Shown: positions 1 to 9,056, counted from the stretch's first letter. The stretch is 64,000 nt of DNA from Lachnospiraceae bacterium (GCA_017552985.1 JAFZNO010000134.1:1-64000); one strand, 5' to 3'. Translations and numbers: made by a program. Notes: generated by a model from the sequence alone, not told the origin.

Positions 1-1
1 G

Positions 2-277
2 GTGTTGTCAGGCCACGTGCATGGCGGCGTGGTAAGAATTCCCTTTTGGAATAAGGGAGTCGTTTCTCCGGCCGTAAAGCTATTTCCCAAATATGACGGT
101 GGCCTTTTTGAAGAGGGGAATTCCCGCATGTTGCTTAGCCGTGGATTGGGATGCCATACCATCCCGTTCCGCGCGTTTAACCCTGGGGATTTGATCTTTT
201 TGCAGTTTCAAAAGTCAGACAGGCAAGGCATCGAAAAGCTTTCCCGGAAATCCCGCAAGAAGAAAAAAGCGCTTTGA
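2..277 (+). CDS. Metallophosphoesterase, C-terminal part (gene starts before window)
   Basis: The reading frame is open from the first bases, so the gene begins upstream. The visible 91 codons contain the motif LSGHVHGG, the last metal-binding GHxH block of calcineurin-type metallophosphoesterases. A short tail follows and ends in a Lys/Arg-rich stretch. Such enzymes hydrolyse phosphomonoesters or diesters with two metal ions; the substrate cannot be read from this fragment. The YkuE/YaeI-type subgroup is the likeliest match from the GHVHGG context, but that is a guess without the N-terminal half. The gene ends about 70 bases before scpA, and a possible scpA promoter overlaps its stop codon. 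Confidence 0.75.
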   Translation: MLSGHVHGGVVRIPFWNKGVVSPAVKLFPKYDGGLFEEGNSRMLLSRGLGCHTIPFRAFNPGDLIFLQFQKSDRQGIEKLSRKSRKKKKAL

Positions 278-301
278 AAAAAAGCGGTTTTATGGTAAAA
301 T
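274..301 (+). promoter_or_regulatory. Possible sigma-A promoter for scpAB
   Basis: TTGAAA at 274-279 and TAAAAT at 296-301 are separated by 16 bases. The -35 box overlaps the stop codon of the metallophosphoesterase gene, and the start of scpA lies 50 bases downstream. Spacing is one base short of optimal, so confidence is moderate. Confidence 0.45.
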
Positions 302-350
302 AATTACTGGTTTTTAAAGTTAGAGGTAAGTTGGAAAGGTACTTTGCGTT

Positions 351-1121
351 ATGGCAATTTCGGTGAAACTGGAGAAGTTTGAGGGCCCGCTGGACCTTCT
401 GCTCCATCTGATCGAAAAAAACAAAATAGACATCTATGACATTCCCATCGTGGAGATCACGGCCCAGTATCTGGATTACGTAAAACAGATGCAGGAAGAG
501 GACATGAACGTCATGAGCGAATTCCTTGTTATGGCGGCCACGCTGATCGACATTAAGTGCAAGATGCTTCTCCCCGCGGAGGTAAACGAGGAAGGCGAGG
601 AGGAAGATCCCAGGGCCGAATTGGTACAAAAGCTTTTGGAATACAAGATGTACAAGTACATGTCCCTGGAACTTAGAGACAGGCAGGTGGATGCTGCGAA
701 GAACATGTATCGCAGCCAGCACGTTCCAGAGGAGGTCGCGAAATACAAGCCGCCACTGAATTACGACGAATTGGTTGGAGACCTGAATCTTGGGAAGCTT
801 CAGGAAATCTTCCGGAGCGTGATCAGGCGTCAGGAGGACAAGATCGACCCCATTCGAAGCCAGTACGGACGCATCGAAAAGGAAGAGATCGACATGAGCG
901 CCAAGACGCTGTACGTGGAGGCCTATGCGAGAGAGCACAAAACCTTTAGCTTCCGAAAGCTTCTGGAGAAGCAAAAGAGCCGTGCGGAGATCATCGTGAC
1001 GTTCCTGATCATCCTGGAACTGATGAAAACCGGAAAGATTATGATCAGTCAGGAGAATTTATTTGACGACATCATGATCACGTCCTGTCATGATAAGAAA
1101 TCTTCGGAAGAAAATGATTAA
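351..1121 (+). CDS. scpA: Segregation and condensation protein A
   Basis: 256 residues, the usual length for ScpA, the kleisin subunit that bridges SMC heads in the bacterial condensin complex. The N-terminus carries the family hallmark FEGPLDLLLHLIEKNKIDI (about residues 9-27), where the kleisin contacts SMC. The C-terminal winged-helix region contains the helix VTFLIILELMK. The start is ATG 351, preceded by GGAAAGG about 11 bases upstream. The stop is about 20 bases before the likely start of scpB, so the two are probably cotranscribed and form the SMC-ScpA-ScpB complex. Confidence 0.97.
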   Translation: MAISVKLEKFEGPLDLLLHLIEKNKIDIYDIPIVEITAQYLDYVKQMQEEDMNVMSEFLVMAATLIDIKCKMLLPAEVNEEGEEEDPRAELVQKLLEYKMYKYMSLELRDRQVDAAKNMYRSQHVPEEVAKYKPPLNYDELVGDLNLGKLQEIFRSVIRRQEDKIDPIRSQYGRIEKEEIDMSAKTLYVEAYAREHKTFSFRKLLEKQKSRAEIIVTFLIILELMKTGKIMISQENLFDDIMITSCHDKKSSEEND

Positions 1122-1141
1122 AAAGATCGGTGGATATAAAG

Positions 1142-1807
1142 ATGAGTGAACGAGAGGAAGAAAAGAATCAATCCGCTTTGGAAGGACAGATTGAGGAGGA
1201 AGCGATAGCCAGCGGGGAAAACGCGGAGGAGCAAAAGCCATTATCCGAGACGGAAGCGGAGGCCGTGTTTGAGGCCATTCTCTTTACCATGGGAGATACC
1301 GTGGAGATCAGTAAGCTTGCGGACGTTGCGAGAATGGACCTTAGATCTGCGAAGAAGATCTTAAAGAAGATGGAAGAAAAGTATCAGTCAGAGGAACGCG
1401 GCATTATGCTCACGCAGTTTGAAAATGCGGTTCAGCTCTGTACAAAGCCGGAGACCTATGAGTATCTGATCAAGATAGCAAAGAATCCAAAGAAGATCGT
1501 GCTTACGGATACCGTGATCGAAACGCTTTCCATCATTGCATACAAGCAACCCGTGACGAGACTTGACGTGGAAAACATCCGTGGCGTGAATTGCGATCAT
1601 GCCATCAATAAGCTGTTGGAATACGATCTCATCACGGAGCTGGGAAGGCTTGACGCACCGGGACGCCCGATCTTGTTTGGAACCACGGAGCAATTCCTTC
1701 GCACCTTTGGCGTAAAGAGCCTGGAGGAGCTTCCGGAGCTCAGCACGGTTCAGATGGAAGAGTTTAAGGCACAGGCGGAAGCAGAGGTAAAGATCCGCCT
1801 GGATTGA
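1142..1807 (+). CDS. scpB: Segregation and condensation protein B
   Basis: ScpB is a dimeric tandem winged-helix (kite) protein that binds the ScpA linker. The frame shows the conserved EAILFTMGD segment near the N-terminus, the block ETLSIIAYKQPVTRLDVE in the middle and the end of the second winged helix (GRPILFGTTEQFLRTFG). An acidic tail of about 40 residues precedes the first domain. ATG 1142 is preferred because GGTGG lies about 8 bases upstream; a GTG at 1130 in the same frame would add four residues. A terminator-like hairpin follows at 1826. Confidence 0.96.
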   Translation: MSEREEEKNQSALEGQIEEEAIASGENAEEQKPLSETEAEAVFEAILFTMGDTVEISKLADVARMDLRSAKKILKKMEEKYQSEERGIMLTQFENAVQLCTKPETYEYLIKIAKNPKKIVLTDTVIETLSIIAYKQPVTRLDVENIRGVNCDHAINKLLEYDLITELGRLDAPGRPILFGTTEQFLRTFGVKSLEELPELSTVQMEEFKAQAEAEVKIRLD

Positions 1808-1825
1808 TTGTAAGACATAAAACCG

Positions 1826-1878
1826 CACCCGCGTCATAAAATGTGTGGAGACACAGTTCATGGCGTGGGGTGTTTTTT
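1826..1878 (+). terminator. Terminator-like hairpin after scpB
   Basis: The left arm at 1826-1837 pairs with the right arm at 1860-1872 over 12 pairs (two G-U, one bulged G), followed by six T. The loop holds a second small stem, TGTGT/ACACA. The only ATG near the start of the next gene, at 1841, lies inside this loop. Confidence 0.7.
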
Positions 1879-3250
1879 GTTTCAAAGGTTTAGAAAATCA
1901 TTTATGTTTTTGTTCCTGACTTTATTGCTTCTTGCCAACGGATTTCCCAGCCTTGCGGGAGGAGAAGCGGAGCTTTTCCTGTACGCAACCTCTGCCGTCC
2001 TTTTGGACGGAGAGTCTGGAAGGGTTTTGTATGGGAAAGCGGAGAACGAACCAATGCCGAATGCAAGCACGACAAAGGTTCTGACCTGCATTCTCGTGTT
2101 GGAAAACTGCGAACTGGGCGAGACCGTCACCATATCAGATTATGCGGCTTCCATGCCGAAGGTGAAGTTAGGCGCCTTGCGCGGAGAAAGCTACGGCGTG
2201 AGGCAATTATTATATTCCCTGATGTTGGAATCCCATAATGATTCCGCAGTCGCCCTGGCGGAACACGTTGGGAAACGGTCGGTTGCGGCATTGGCGCAAA
2301 AGGAAGAGAAGGAATTCACGAAGGAAGAGAGCAAACAGGCAGTCAAGGCCTTCGCGGATTTAATGAATCAAAAGGCCAGGGAAATCGGTTGTAAGGATAC
2401 GTACTTTATTACGCCCAATGGTCTTGATGCGGAAGAAATCGTTCGCTATGAGGATGGGAGCAACGGCGTTTTGACGCATCACGTGACGGCAACGGATCTT
2501 GCAAAGATCCTCGCCTATGCGATCCTGAAATCTCCGAAGAAAGAAGAATTTTTGGAGATCACGAGGGAACCGGATTATTCGTTTACCGCCAATAAAAGGG
2601 CGTTCTCCTTTAATAATCACAACGGGTTTCTGTCAATGATGAAGGGCGCGATCAGCGGAAAGACTGGCTTCACGGGAAAAGCCGGTTATTGTTACGTTGG
2701 TGCGCTTGAGAGCGAAGGACGCGTTTTCATCGTGGCACTGCTGGCCTGCGGTTGGCCTAACAACAGAAACTATAAATGGAAAGATACAAAAGCGCTGATG
2801 AATTATGGCATGGAGAATTTCCGGCGATTGGACCTGCGTGATGAAGAGACCTTGGTTAAGGAAAATGCCTTGCCGGAAATCCGCGTCCTCGGCGGCATGG
2901 GAACGGAGATTGACCAACCCGTAAACGCAAAGCTTAGAATTCATGGAAGAGCAGAATCGCAGGAAGGACAAACGCAGGCAGGCGTTCTTTTGCGTGAAGA
3001 TGAAGAATTACGTACGGAGATTTTGTTTCCAAAGGAATTAACGGCTCCCGTCATGGAGGGGCAGATCCTTGGCGAGATCCGGTACTTTGTGGGGGATGAA
3101 ACGTTACAGACGGAATGCGTGATCGCTGAGGAGAGCGTTGAAAGAATTGACTTCGCGTGGTGCCTTAAGCAGGTTGCGCGACTATATATAGGATTAGGGA
3201 GGAAAGAGACATGGCTGAAAAACTGGTTGCAAGAAAAGACGTTCCGGTAG
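1877..3250 (+). CDS. D-alanyl-D-alanine carboxypeptidase (PBP5-type)
   Basis: A serine peptidase of the penicillin-binding family that removes the terminal D-Ala from peptidoglycan stem peptides outside the membrane. All three active-site motifs are present: STTK (nucleophile Ser about residue 64), SHNDS (the SxN element) and SGKTGFT (KTG). A hydrophobic segment near the N-terminus is the signal peptide. The C-terminal 120 residues look like the beta-rich PBP5 tail; no obvious amphipathic anchor is seen. Start choice is uncertain: TTG 1877 follows GTGGGG and keeps a basic n-region (QRFRK), while ATG 1841 lies inside the preceding hairpin and ATG 1904 would lose the basic residues. The 3' end overlaps pepF by 40 bases. 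Confidence 0.85.
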   Translation: MFQRFRKSFMFLFLTLLLLANGFPSLAGGEAELFLYATSAVLLDGESGRVLYGKAENEPMPNASTTKVLTCILVLENCELGETVTISDYAASMPKVKLGALRGESYGVRQLLYSLMLESHNDSAVALAEHVGKRSVAALAQKEEKEFTKEESKQAVKAFADLMNQKAREIGCKDTYFITPNGLDAEEIVRYEDGSNGVLTHHVTATDLAKILAYAILKSPKKEEFLEITREPDYSFTANKRAFSFNNHNGFLSMMKGAISGKTGFTGKAGYCYVGALESEGRVFIVALLACGWPNNRNYKWKDTKALMNYGMENFRRLDLRDEETLVKENALPEIRVLGGMGTEIDQPVNAKLRIHGRAESQEGQTQAGVLLREDEELRTEILFPKELTAPVMEGQILGEIRYFVGDETLQTECVIAEESVERIDFAWCLKQVARLYIGLGRKETWLKNWLQEKTFR

Positions 3251-5004
3251 AACTTACCTGGAATCTGGAGGATCTTTATCCAAATGAGGAGGAAATGTTA
3301 AAGGACTTAGAGAGGGCAATGAACGTGGCTAAGCAGATTGAGGCGACTTATCGCGGAAAACTGAATTCGCCTGAGAAGATCGCTGCCTGCGTTACGGAGT
3401 ATCAAAAGGTTCATGAGACAATCTATTTGGCGGAGAGTTATGCTGAGCTAGCACAATCCGTGGATTATCAGGACCAGCATTTACAGGAGCTGGCGGGGAA
3501 GGTAGGGCTGGAATGTGCAAAATATCGTGCCTGCCTTTCCTTTATTGACGTCGAGATCGGTCAATGCGACGAAAGCATGATCCGGGAGGCGGCAAAGCTA
3601 AATGCGAGAAATGCTGGTTATCTGAAGAAAATTCTTCTGGACAAGCCGCATCAGCTGACGCCTGAGACGGAAAAGGCATTGGCTGCCCTGGGGCAGACCT
3701 TCGGGACGCCTTATGAGATCTATAACGTTGCAAAGCTCGGAGACATGACGTTCCCGGAATTTGAAGCGGATGGGAAACACTATCCCCTGGGGTATTCCCT
3801 GTTTGAAGATGATTATGAATATGAAGAGAATACGGCTGTCAGAAGAGGTGCGTTTGCGGCATTCTCGAAAAAACTGACGGACTACGTAAACGTTACCGCG
3901 GCAGCATATAACGCCCAGGTAAAGTATGAAAAAACCATGGCAGACCTGAGGGGCTTCGACAGCGTGTTTGACTTCCTGTTGCATGACCAGATGGTTTCCA
4001 GGGAATTGTACGACCGTCAGATCGACGTGATCATGGAGCAGCTTGCCCCTCACATGCGTAAATATGCAAAGCTTCTGCAGAAGGTTCATGGCTTGGACAA
4101 GATGACCTACGCAGACTTAAAGCTCCCGTTGGACCCTGGATACAGTCCTTCCGTTACGCTTGAGGACGCAAAGGATTACGTGCTCAAGGGCCTGTCCGTG
4201 ATGGGCGAGGAATACGGTGCCATGCTTAAGGAGGCGCTGGAGGGGCGCTGGGTAGACTTTGCACAGAATCTTGGAAAGTCCACGGGAGGATTTTGCGCCA
4301 GCCCCTACGGAACCCATTCCTATATCTTGTTGAATTGGAACGGAAGAATGTCGGACGTGTTTACTTTGGCACATGAGCTTGGACATGCAGGGCATTTTAA
4401 GCTTTGTAATGCGGCGCAAAGCCTTTTTGACACGGACGTATCGAGATATTTCGTAGAATCGCCGTCCACCATGAATGAGGTGCTCATGGCGAAGTATCTG
4501 TTGAAGACGTCAGAAGATAAAAGATTCCGCCGCTGGGTGATCGCCAACATGATCGGAAATACGTATTATCACAATTTCGTAACGCATCTTTTGGAGGCGG
4601 CGTACCAGAGGGAGGTCTACAAGATCATTGACCAAGGCGGTTCCGTTCAGGCGGATACGTTAAATGAGATCATGAGGTCCGTACTTACGAAGTTTTGGGG
4701 AGATGCCGTTGAATTGACGGAGGGGGCTGAGCTTACCTGGATGCGTCAGCCTCATTATTACATGGGGCTCTATTCCTATACCTACAGCGCGGGACTGACC
4801 ATTGCAACGCAGGTTGCGGAGAGGATCGACTCTGAGGGAATGCCTGCCGTGGAAGACTGGAAGAGGGTGCTTACGGCAGGAGCAACGCTTACGCCGGTAG
4901 AGTTTGCCAGGGAGGCGGGCGTTGACGTAACGACGGACGAACCGCTTCAAAAAACCATCGAGTGGATCGGCAACATGATCGACGAATTATGGAGTTTGAG
5001 TTAA
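3211..5004 (+). CDS. pepF: Oligoendopeptidase F (M3B metallopeptidase)
   Basis: 597 residues, typical of PepF. The zinc site HELGH is at residues 388-392 and the third ligand lies in the following helix (SPSTMNEVLMAKYL). The protein has no signal peptide, so it acts in the cytoplasm, cutting oligopeptides of roughly 7-17 residues produced by protein turnover or uptake. Start ATG 3211 follows GGGAGGAAAGAGAC, a strong SD. The start lies inside the end of the carboxypeptidase gene, suggesting coupled translation. A strong terminator follows the stop. Confidence 0.96.
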   Translation: MAEKLVARKDVPVELTWNLEDLYPNEEEMLKDLERAMNVAKQIEATYRGKLNSPEKIAACVTEYQKVHETIYLAESYAELAQSVDYQDQHLQELAGKVGLECAKYRACLSFIDVEIGQCDESMIREAAKLNARNAGYLKKILLDKPHQLTPETEKALAALGQTFGTPYEIYNVAKLGDMTFPEFEADGKHYPLGYSLFEDDYEYEENTAVRRGAFAAFSKKLTDYVNVTAAAYNAQVKYEKTMADLRGFDSVFDFLLHDQMVSRELYDRQIDVIMEQLAPHMRKYAKLLQKVHGLDKMTYADLKLPLDPGYSPSVTLEDAKDYVLKGLSVMGEEYGAMLKEALEGRWVDFAQNLGKSTGGFCASPYGTHSYILLNWNGRMSDVFTLAHELGHAGHFKLCNAAQSLFDTDVSRYFVESPSTMNEVLMAKYLLKTSEDKRFRRWVIANMIGNTYYHNFVTHLLEAAYQREVYKIIDQGGSVQADTLNEIMRSVLTKFWGDAVELTEGAELTWMRQPHYYMGLYSYTYSAGLTIATQVAERIDSEGMPAVEDWKRVLTAGATLTPVEFAREAGVDVTTDEPLQKTIEWIGNMIDELWSLS

Positions 5005-5018
5005 GACAAAAAATAACG

Positions 5019-5057
5019 AAAAAAAAGCAATTTGCCTCTTTGCGAATTGCTTTTTTT
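5019..5057 (+). terminator. Rho-independent terminator after pepF
   Basis: AAAAAAGCAATT at 5021-5032 pairs with AATTGCTTTTTT from 5045, with a 12-base loop and a run of seven T. It separates pepF from the decarboxylase operon. Confidence 0.85.
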
Positions 5058-5165
5058 GTGTTATACTGAGTAGGATTTTTGAATAATGGGGGAGAATTGG
5101 TTTTTCATTTTCCCAAAGTTCAATTACGTTAGTGTTTTATTTACAATAAATGGAGGGCTGAAAGC

Positions 5166-6617
5166 ATGAGTAACACATCGAAAGCGAGTCAAAGAATCAC
5201 AGCTTTGCTCGATGACAACAGTTTCGTTGAAATCGGTGCGCTGGTGACTGCCAGGGCAACGGATTTCAATATGAAACCCACCGACGCTCCTTCGGACGGT
5301 TGCATTACCGGCTACGGAGTGATCGCAGGCAATCCCGTATACGTTTACAGCCAGGACGTTTCCGTGATGAACGGTACCCTGGGTGAAATGCATGCGAAGA
5401 AGATTGCAAATCTGTATGATCTCGCCATGAAGACCGGCGCACCCGTGATCGGACTTCTGGACAGCGCGGGAATTCGTCTTCAGGAAGGTACGGACGCACT
5501 GAACGCGTTTGGCGAGCTTTACCTGAAGCAGACCCTTGCATCCGGCGTGATCCCTCAGATCACCGCGGTTATGGGCAACTGTGGCGGCGGACTTGCCGTT
5601 CTTTCCGCAATGGCAGACTTCACCTTTATGGAAGAGAAGAGCGCAAAGCTCTTTGTGAATGCGCCTAACTGCCTTGCCGGCAACAATACCGGTAAGTGTG
5701 ACACGGCTGCGGCAAAGTTCCAGTCTGAAGAAGCTGGCATCGTTGACTTTGTTGGTGATGAGGCTTCCGTGATCGCAAAGATCAGGGAATTGGTAAGCAT
5801 GCTGCCTGCAAATAATGAAGATGACTCAAGCTATCTCGAGGAATGCACGGATGACCTGAACAGGGTAAATCCTGAAATCGAAAGTTTCGTAGGAGATACC
5901 GCCGTTGCGGCTGCAATTCTTGCTGACGACAACGCTTTCTTTGAGGTGAAGGCAGATTACGAGAAGAGCATGGTAACCGGATTTATGCGCCTGAATGGCG
6001 CAACCGTTGGCGTGATCGCCAACAGAAGTGAAGTCGTTGACAGAAGCGAGATCGCTTCCGATACGGGCAAGGTAACCGAGAAGTTTGATACCGTTCTGAC
6101 CAAGAAGGGATGTCTTAAGGCTGCAGAGTTCGTGAACTTCTGTGACGCATTTGAGATTCCCATCGTTACCTTGACGAACGTTACCGGTTTTGAGGCAACG
6201 ACCTGCTCTGAGAAGGGCATGGCTAAGGCTGCAGCAAAGCTGACCGCAGCATTTGCTGACGCAACCGTTCCCAAGGTGAACGTGATCATCGGTAAGGCTT
6301 ACGGCACCGCTTATACCGTTATGAATTCCAAGGCAACCGGCGCTGATCTGACGATCGCTTGGCCCGATGCCGAGATCGGAACCATGGACAGCAAGCTTGC
6401 CGCAAAGATCATGTATGAAGGTCAAGGCGCTGACGTCATCAATGACAAGGCTGCAGCATACAAAATGCTTCAGTCTAACGTACGGAGCGCTGCAAGAAGA
6501 GGTTACGTAGATCAGGTGGTTGAGCCCGCGCTCACCAGAAAGTACGTGATCGGTGCCATTGAAATGTTGTACACCAAAACCGAAGATCGTCCTGCAAAGA
6601 AGCATCTGACGGTCTAG
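5166..6617 (+). CDS. Acyl-CoA carboxyltransferase subunit (MmdA/12S-like)
   Basis: 483 residues with the two crotonase-fold halves of biotin-dependent carboxyltransferases. The N-half contains GLLDSAGIRLQEGTDAL and GNCGGGLAVLSAMADF, oxyanion-hole-type glycine segments. The C-half contains AYGTAYTVMNSK and the Asp-rich AWPDAEIGTMD. This class moves CO2 between an acyl-CoA (methylmalonyl-, propionyl-, malonyl- or glutaconyl-CoA) and biotin. It heads an operon with OadG-like, biotin carrier, OadB and OadA genes, so it probably feeds or draws on the shared biotin carrier at the membrane. ATG 5166 follows GGAGGG. The acyl-CoA substrate is unknown; an orthodox mmdA is close but unproven because OadA is encoded in the same operon. 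Confidence 0.88.
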   Translation: MSNTSKASQRITALLDDNSFVEIGALVTARATDFNMKPTDAPSDGCITGYGVIAGNPVYVYSQDVSVMNGTLGEMHAKKIANLYDLAMKTGAPVIGLLDSAGIRLQEGTDALNAFGELYLKQTLASGVIPQITAVMGNCGGGLAVLSAMADFTFMEEKSAKLFVNAPNCLAGNNTGKCDTAAAKFQSEEAGIVDFVGDEASVIAKIRELVSMLPANNEDDSSYLEECTDDLNRVNPEIESFVGDTAVAAAILADDNAFFEVKADYEKSMVTGFMRLNGATVGVIANRSEVVDRSEIASDTGKVTEKFDTVLTKKGCLKAAEFVNFCDAFEIPIVTLTNVTGFEATTCSEKGMAKAAAKLTAAFADATVPKVNVIIGKAYGTAYTVMNSKATGADLTIAWPDAEIGTMDSKLAAKIMYEGQGADVINDKAAAYKMLQSNVRSAARRGYVDQVVEPALTRKYVIGAIEMLYTKTEDRPAKKHLTV

Positions 6618-6633
6618 GAAAGGAGACTTAAGA

Positions 6634-7452
6634 ATGAAGAAAATTGTTGCATTGCTTTGCACTCTTCTTTGCGTCTTGAGTCTGGCGGCTTGTGCAGAGA
6701 CGGAAGAGGAAAAGGGAATAAAGCAGCAAGCGGACTTACTCCAACAAGATCGCATTACCCTTATTACCTCAGGTTTGTTTAGTGAATCTGTCAGAAATGC
6801 TGACATGCTTTCCGATCCGGAAGTATATCCGAAGTTTGTTAATTTTGGAAACGAAGAATTGGAAGCCATTTTCAACGTGGAGTCTGCAGCGTTCCTGATC
6901 GACGGGCATGGCCTTAAAACCGTCGTTGAATCCTTTAAGCTTTCCAAACAGCAGACTGGCGCGTTGAAGGTAGATGATGCCGGCAACGTCATACTTGGTA
7001 CCGTAACGGCTGAGATCAAGGGACAGCAGATCATTGCGCATGCGGAAGTTCAGTGCGAACGTGGAAATGCTGATATTGAGATGATTTATTCCAATGATCT
7101 TTTCTGTAGATTGGAAGGCGGTTCGCTGAACGCGAAGTCTACTTTCGCAGAGCTGATGGAGAAAGCTGGATTAAACACCTTGATCGGCATGGGTACCGTA
7201 TTTGCGGTGCTGATCCTGATCAGTTTGATCATTGCTTTGTTTGGCTTGATCCCGAAGATCCAGGCAGCCTTTTCTGATAAGGGAGAGGAGCAGAAAAAGC
7301 CAGAGGTTGTCAACGCTCCCGTTGTTACGCCTGCAGTCGTGGAAGAAGATGATGATACGGAACTTGTGGCTGTCATTGCCGCTGCAATTGCAGCTTATGA
7401 GGGCAGCACGAACACGGATGGCTTTGTGGTAAGATCCATCCGCAGAAGATAA
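6634..7452 (+). CDS. OadG-like decarboxylase gamma/delta subunit, lipoprotein form
   Basis: 272 residues. The N-terminus is a lipoprotein signal ending in the lipobox LAAC (Cys about residue 20). About 165 exported residues follow, then one membrane helix (residues about 187-208, with FAVLILISLIIALFGL), then a cytoplasmic tail with an acidic stretch and ELVAVIAAAIAAYE and a basic end, the signature of OadG/MmdD subunits. Those small subunits hold the Na+ decarboxylase complex together and often bind metal. Usual OadG proteins are about 80-130 residues and lack the exported domain, so this is an enlarged version. It sits between the carboxyltransferase and the biotin carrier. Confidence 0.8.
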   Translation: MKKIVALLCTLLCVLSLAACAETEEEKGIKQQADLLQQDRITLITSGLFSESVRNADMLSDPEVYPKFVNFGNEELEAIFNVESAAFLIDGHGLKTVVESFKLSKQQTGALKVDDAGNVILGTVTAEIKGQQIIAHAEVQCERGNADIEMIYSNDLFCRLEGGSLNAKSTFAELMEKAGLNTLIGMGTVFAVLILISLIIALFGLIPKIQAAFSDKGEEQKKPEVVNAPVVTPAVVEEDDDTELVAVIAAAIAAYEGSTNTDGFVVRSIRRR

Positions 7453-7490
7453 TAAAATGACAGCCGCAAGAACGGCAGAAGGAGAATAAA

Positions 7491-7865
7491 ATGAAGAATT
7501 ATACCATTACCGTAAATGGAAACGTTTATGACGTTGTTGTAGAAGAAGGCGCATCCAGCGGCGCCGTTGCACCCGTTAAGGCACCCGCAGTTCCCAAGGC
7601 AGCTCCCAAGGCTCCCGCAGCTGCAGCACCCGCAGCAAGCGGTGCGGCAGGCAGCGTAAAGATCGAAGCAGGCGCAGCTGGTAAAGTATTTAAGATTGAA
7701 GGCAAGGTTGGCCAGGCCGTAAAGAAGGGCGATGCAGTCGTAATCCTTGAGGCTATGAAGATGGAGATTCCCGTTGTTGCTCCTCAGGACGGCACCATCG
7801 CAAGCATTAACGTTGGCGTTGGCGATCCTGTTGAGGCTGGTGCGCTGCTTGCAACCATGAACTAA
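7491..7865 (+). CDS. Biotin carboxyl carrier protein
   Basis: 124 residues: a short N-terminal strand region, an Ala/Pro/Lys-rich flexible linker (residues about 25-50) and a lipoyl/biotinyl domain with the biotinylation motif EAMKMEI, Lys90 being the attachment site. The swinging linker carries CO2-biotin from the carboxyltransferase to the membrane beta subunit. The gene lies between the OadG-like and OadB genes. It is the only biotin carrier in the operon, because the OadA protein here has no biotin domain of its own. Confidence 0.95.
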   Translation: MKNYTITVNGNVYDVVVEEGASSGAVAPVKAPAVPKAAPKAPAAAAPAASGAAGSVKIEAGAAGKVFKIEGKVGQAVKKGDAVVILEAMKMEIPVVAPQDGTIASINVGVGDPVEAGALLATMN

Positions 7866-7904
7866 TAAGGCGCATAAGAGACAATAACAACAGGAGGTCT
7901 ACAA

Positions 7905-9056
7905 ATGGACTATATCGTTAATACGTTTAGCAATCTGATCCATCAGACAGCCTTCTTTAACCTGACTTGGGGAAACTATCTGATGATCGGCGTTGCGTGC
8001 TTTTTCCTCTACCTGGCCATCCGGCATGGGTTTGAGCCGTTGCTGCTGACACCCATTGCATTCGGCATGCTCCTGGTAAACATTTATCCTGACATTATGA
8101 TGTCGATCGAGAATTCACCCAACGGCGTTGGAGGATTACTGCATTATTTCTACTTGCTTGATGAGTGGGCAATCCTTCCTTCCCTGATCTTCATGGGCGT
8201 TGGTGCGATGACGGACTTTGGTCCCCTGATCGCAAACCCCAAGAGCTTCCTCCTTGGCGCGGCAGCACAGTTCGGTATCTTTGCCGCATACTTCGGAGCG
8301 ATCGCACTTGGCTTTAATGACAAGGCAGCCGCAGCCATTTCCATCATTGGCGGTGCTGACGGCCCTACCTCCATTTTTCTGGCTAGTAAGCTTGGACAGA
8401 CGGGACTTCTTGGACCCATTGCAGTGGCTGCATATTCCTACATGTCCCTGGTGCCCATCATTCAGCCTCCCGTTATGAAACTCCTCACGAAGGAGAAGTG
8501 GAGACAGATCAAGATGAGCCAGCTTCGTCCCATTTCCAAGCTGGAGAGAATCCTGTTCCCCATTATCGTTACCATAGTTGTTGGTCTGATCCTTCCGACC
8601 ACCGTGCCCCTGGTAGGCATGCTGATGCTTGGTAACCTGTTCCGTGAGAGTGGCGTCGTAAGACAGCTGACCGATACGGCTTCTAACGCATTGATGTACA
8701 TCGTAGTTATCCTGCTTGGTACCTCCGTAGGTGCAACTACCAGTGCAGAAGCATTCCTGAACTTAGATACCTTAAAGATCGTTGCGCTTGGTCTTTGTGC
8801 ATTCATCTTTGGTACGGCGGCCGGAGTGGTGTTCGGCGACTTGATGATGGTGATCACCAAGGGAAAGACGAATCCCCTTATTGGTTCCGCAGGCGTATCC
8901 GCAGTGCCCATGGCAGCCCGCGTATCCCAGAAGGTCGGCGCGGAAGCAGATCCCACGAACTTCCTTCTGATGCATGCAATGGGACCTAACGTTGCAGGCG
9001 TTATCGGAACGGCAGTTGCGGCCGGTACGTTCATGGCCGTGTTCGGAGTGTTCTAA
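7905..9056 (+). CDS. oadB: Na+-translocating decarboxylase beta subunit
   Basis: 383 residues, strongly hydrophobic, with about nine or more membrane helices. The hallmark GGADGPTSIFLASKLG (about residue 146 onward) carries the Asp implicated in Na+ binding, and a second signature GSAGVSAVPMAARVSQ lies near the C-terminus. OadB/MmdB decarboxylates carboxybiotin and couples this to Na+ export. SD AGGAGG lies about 8 bases before ATG 7905. Substrate specificity is set by the carboxyltransferases, so the oad rather than mmd or gcd naming is nominal. Confidence 0.93.
   Translation: MDYIVNTFSNLIHQTAFFNLTWGNYLMIGVACFFLYLAIRHGFEPLLLTPIAFGMLLVNIYPDIMMSIENSPNGVGGLLHYFYLLDEWAILPSLIFMGVGAMTDFGPLIANPKSFLLGAAAQFGIFAAYFGAIALGFNDKAAAAISIIGGADGPTSIFLASKLGQTGLLGPIAVAAYSYMSLVPIIQPPVMKLLTKEKWRQIKMSQLRPISKLERILFPIIVTIVVGLILPTTVPLVGMLMLGNLFRESGVVRQLTDTASNALMYIVVILLGTSVGATTSAEAFLNLDTLKIVALGLCAFIFGTAAGVVFGDLMMVITKGKTNPLIGSAGVSAVPMAARVSQKVGAEADPTNFLLMHAMGPNVAGVIGTAVAAGTFMAVFGVF

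Noticed and set aside
177..974. A 265-codon minus-strand frame over scpA
   Set aside because: It is antisense to a well-recognised scpA gene and has no SD or domain.
5099..5150. Promoter for the decarboxylase operon (TTCAAT, 17 bases, TACAAT)
   Set aside because: The start site would fall only a few bases from the SD and the -35 box is poor, so I did not list it.
5826..7034. A 402-codon open frame on the minus strand
   Set aside because: It is antisense to the carboxyltransferase and OadG-like genes, shows no known domain, and its composition follows the codon structure of the + strand genes.
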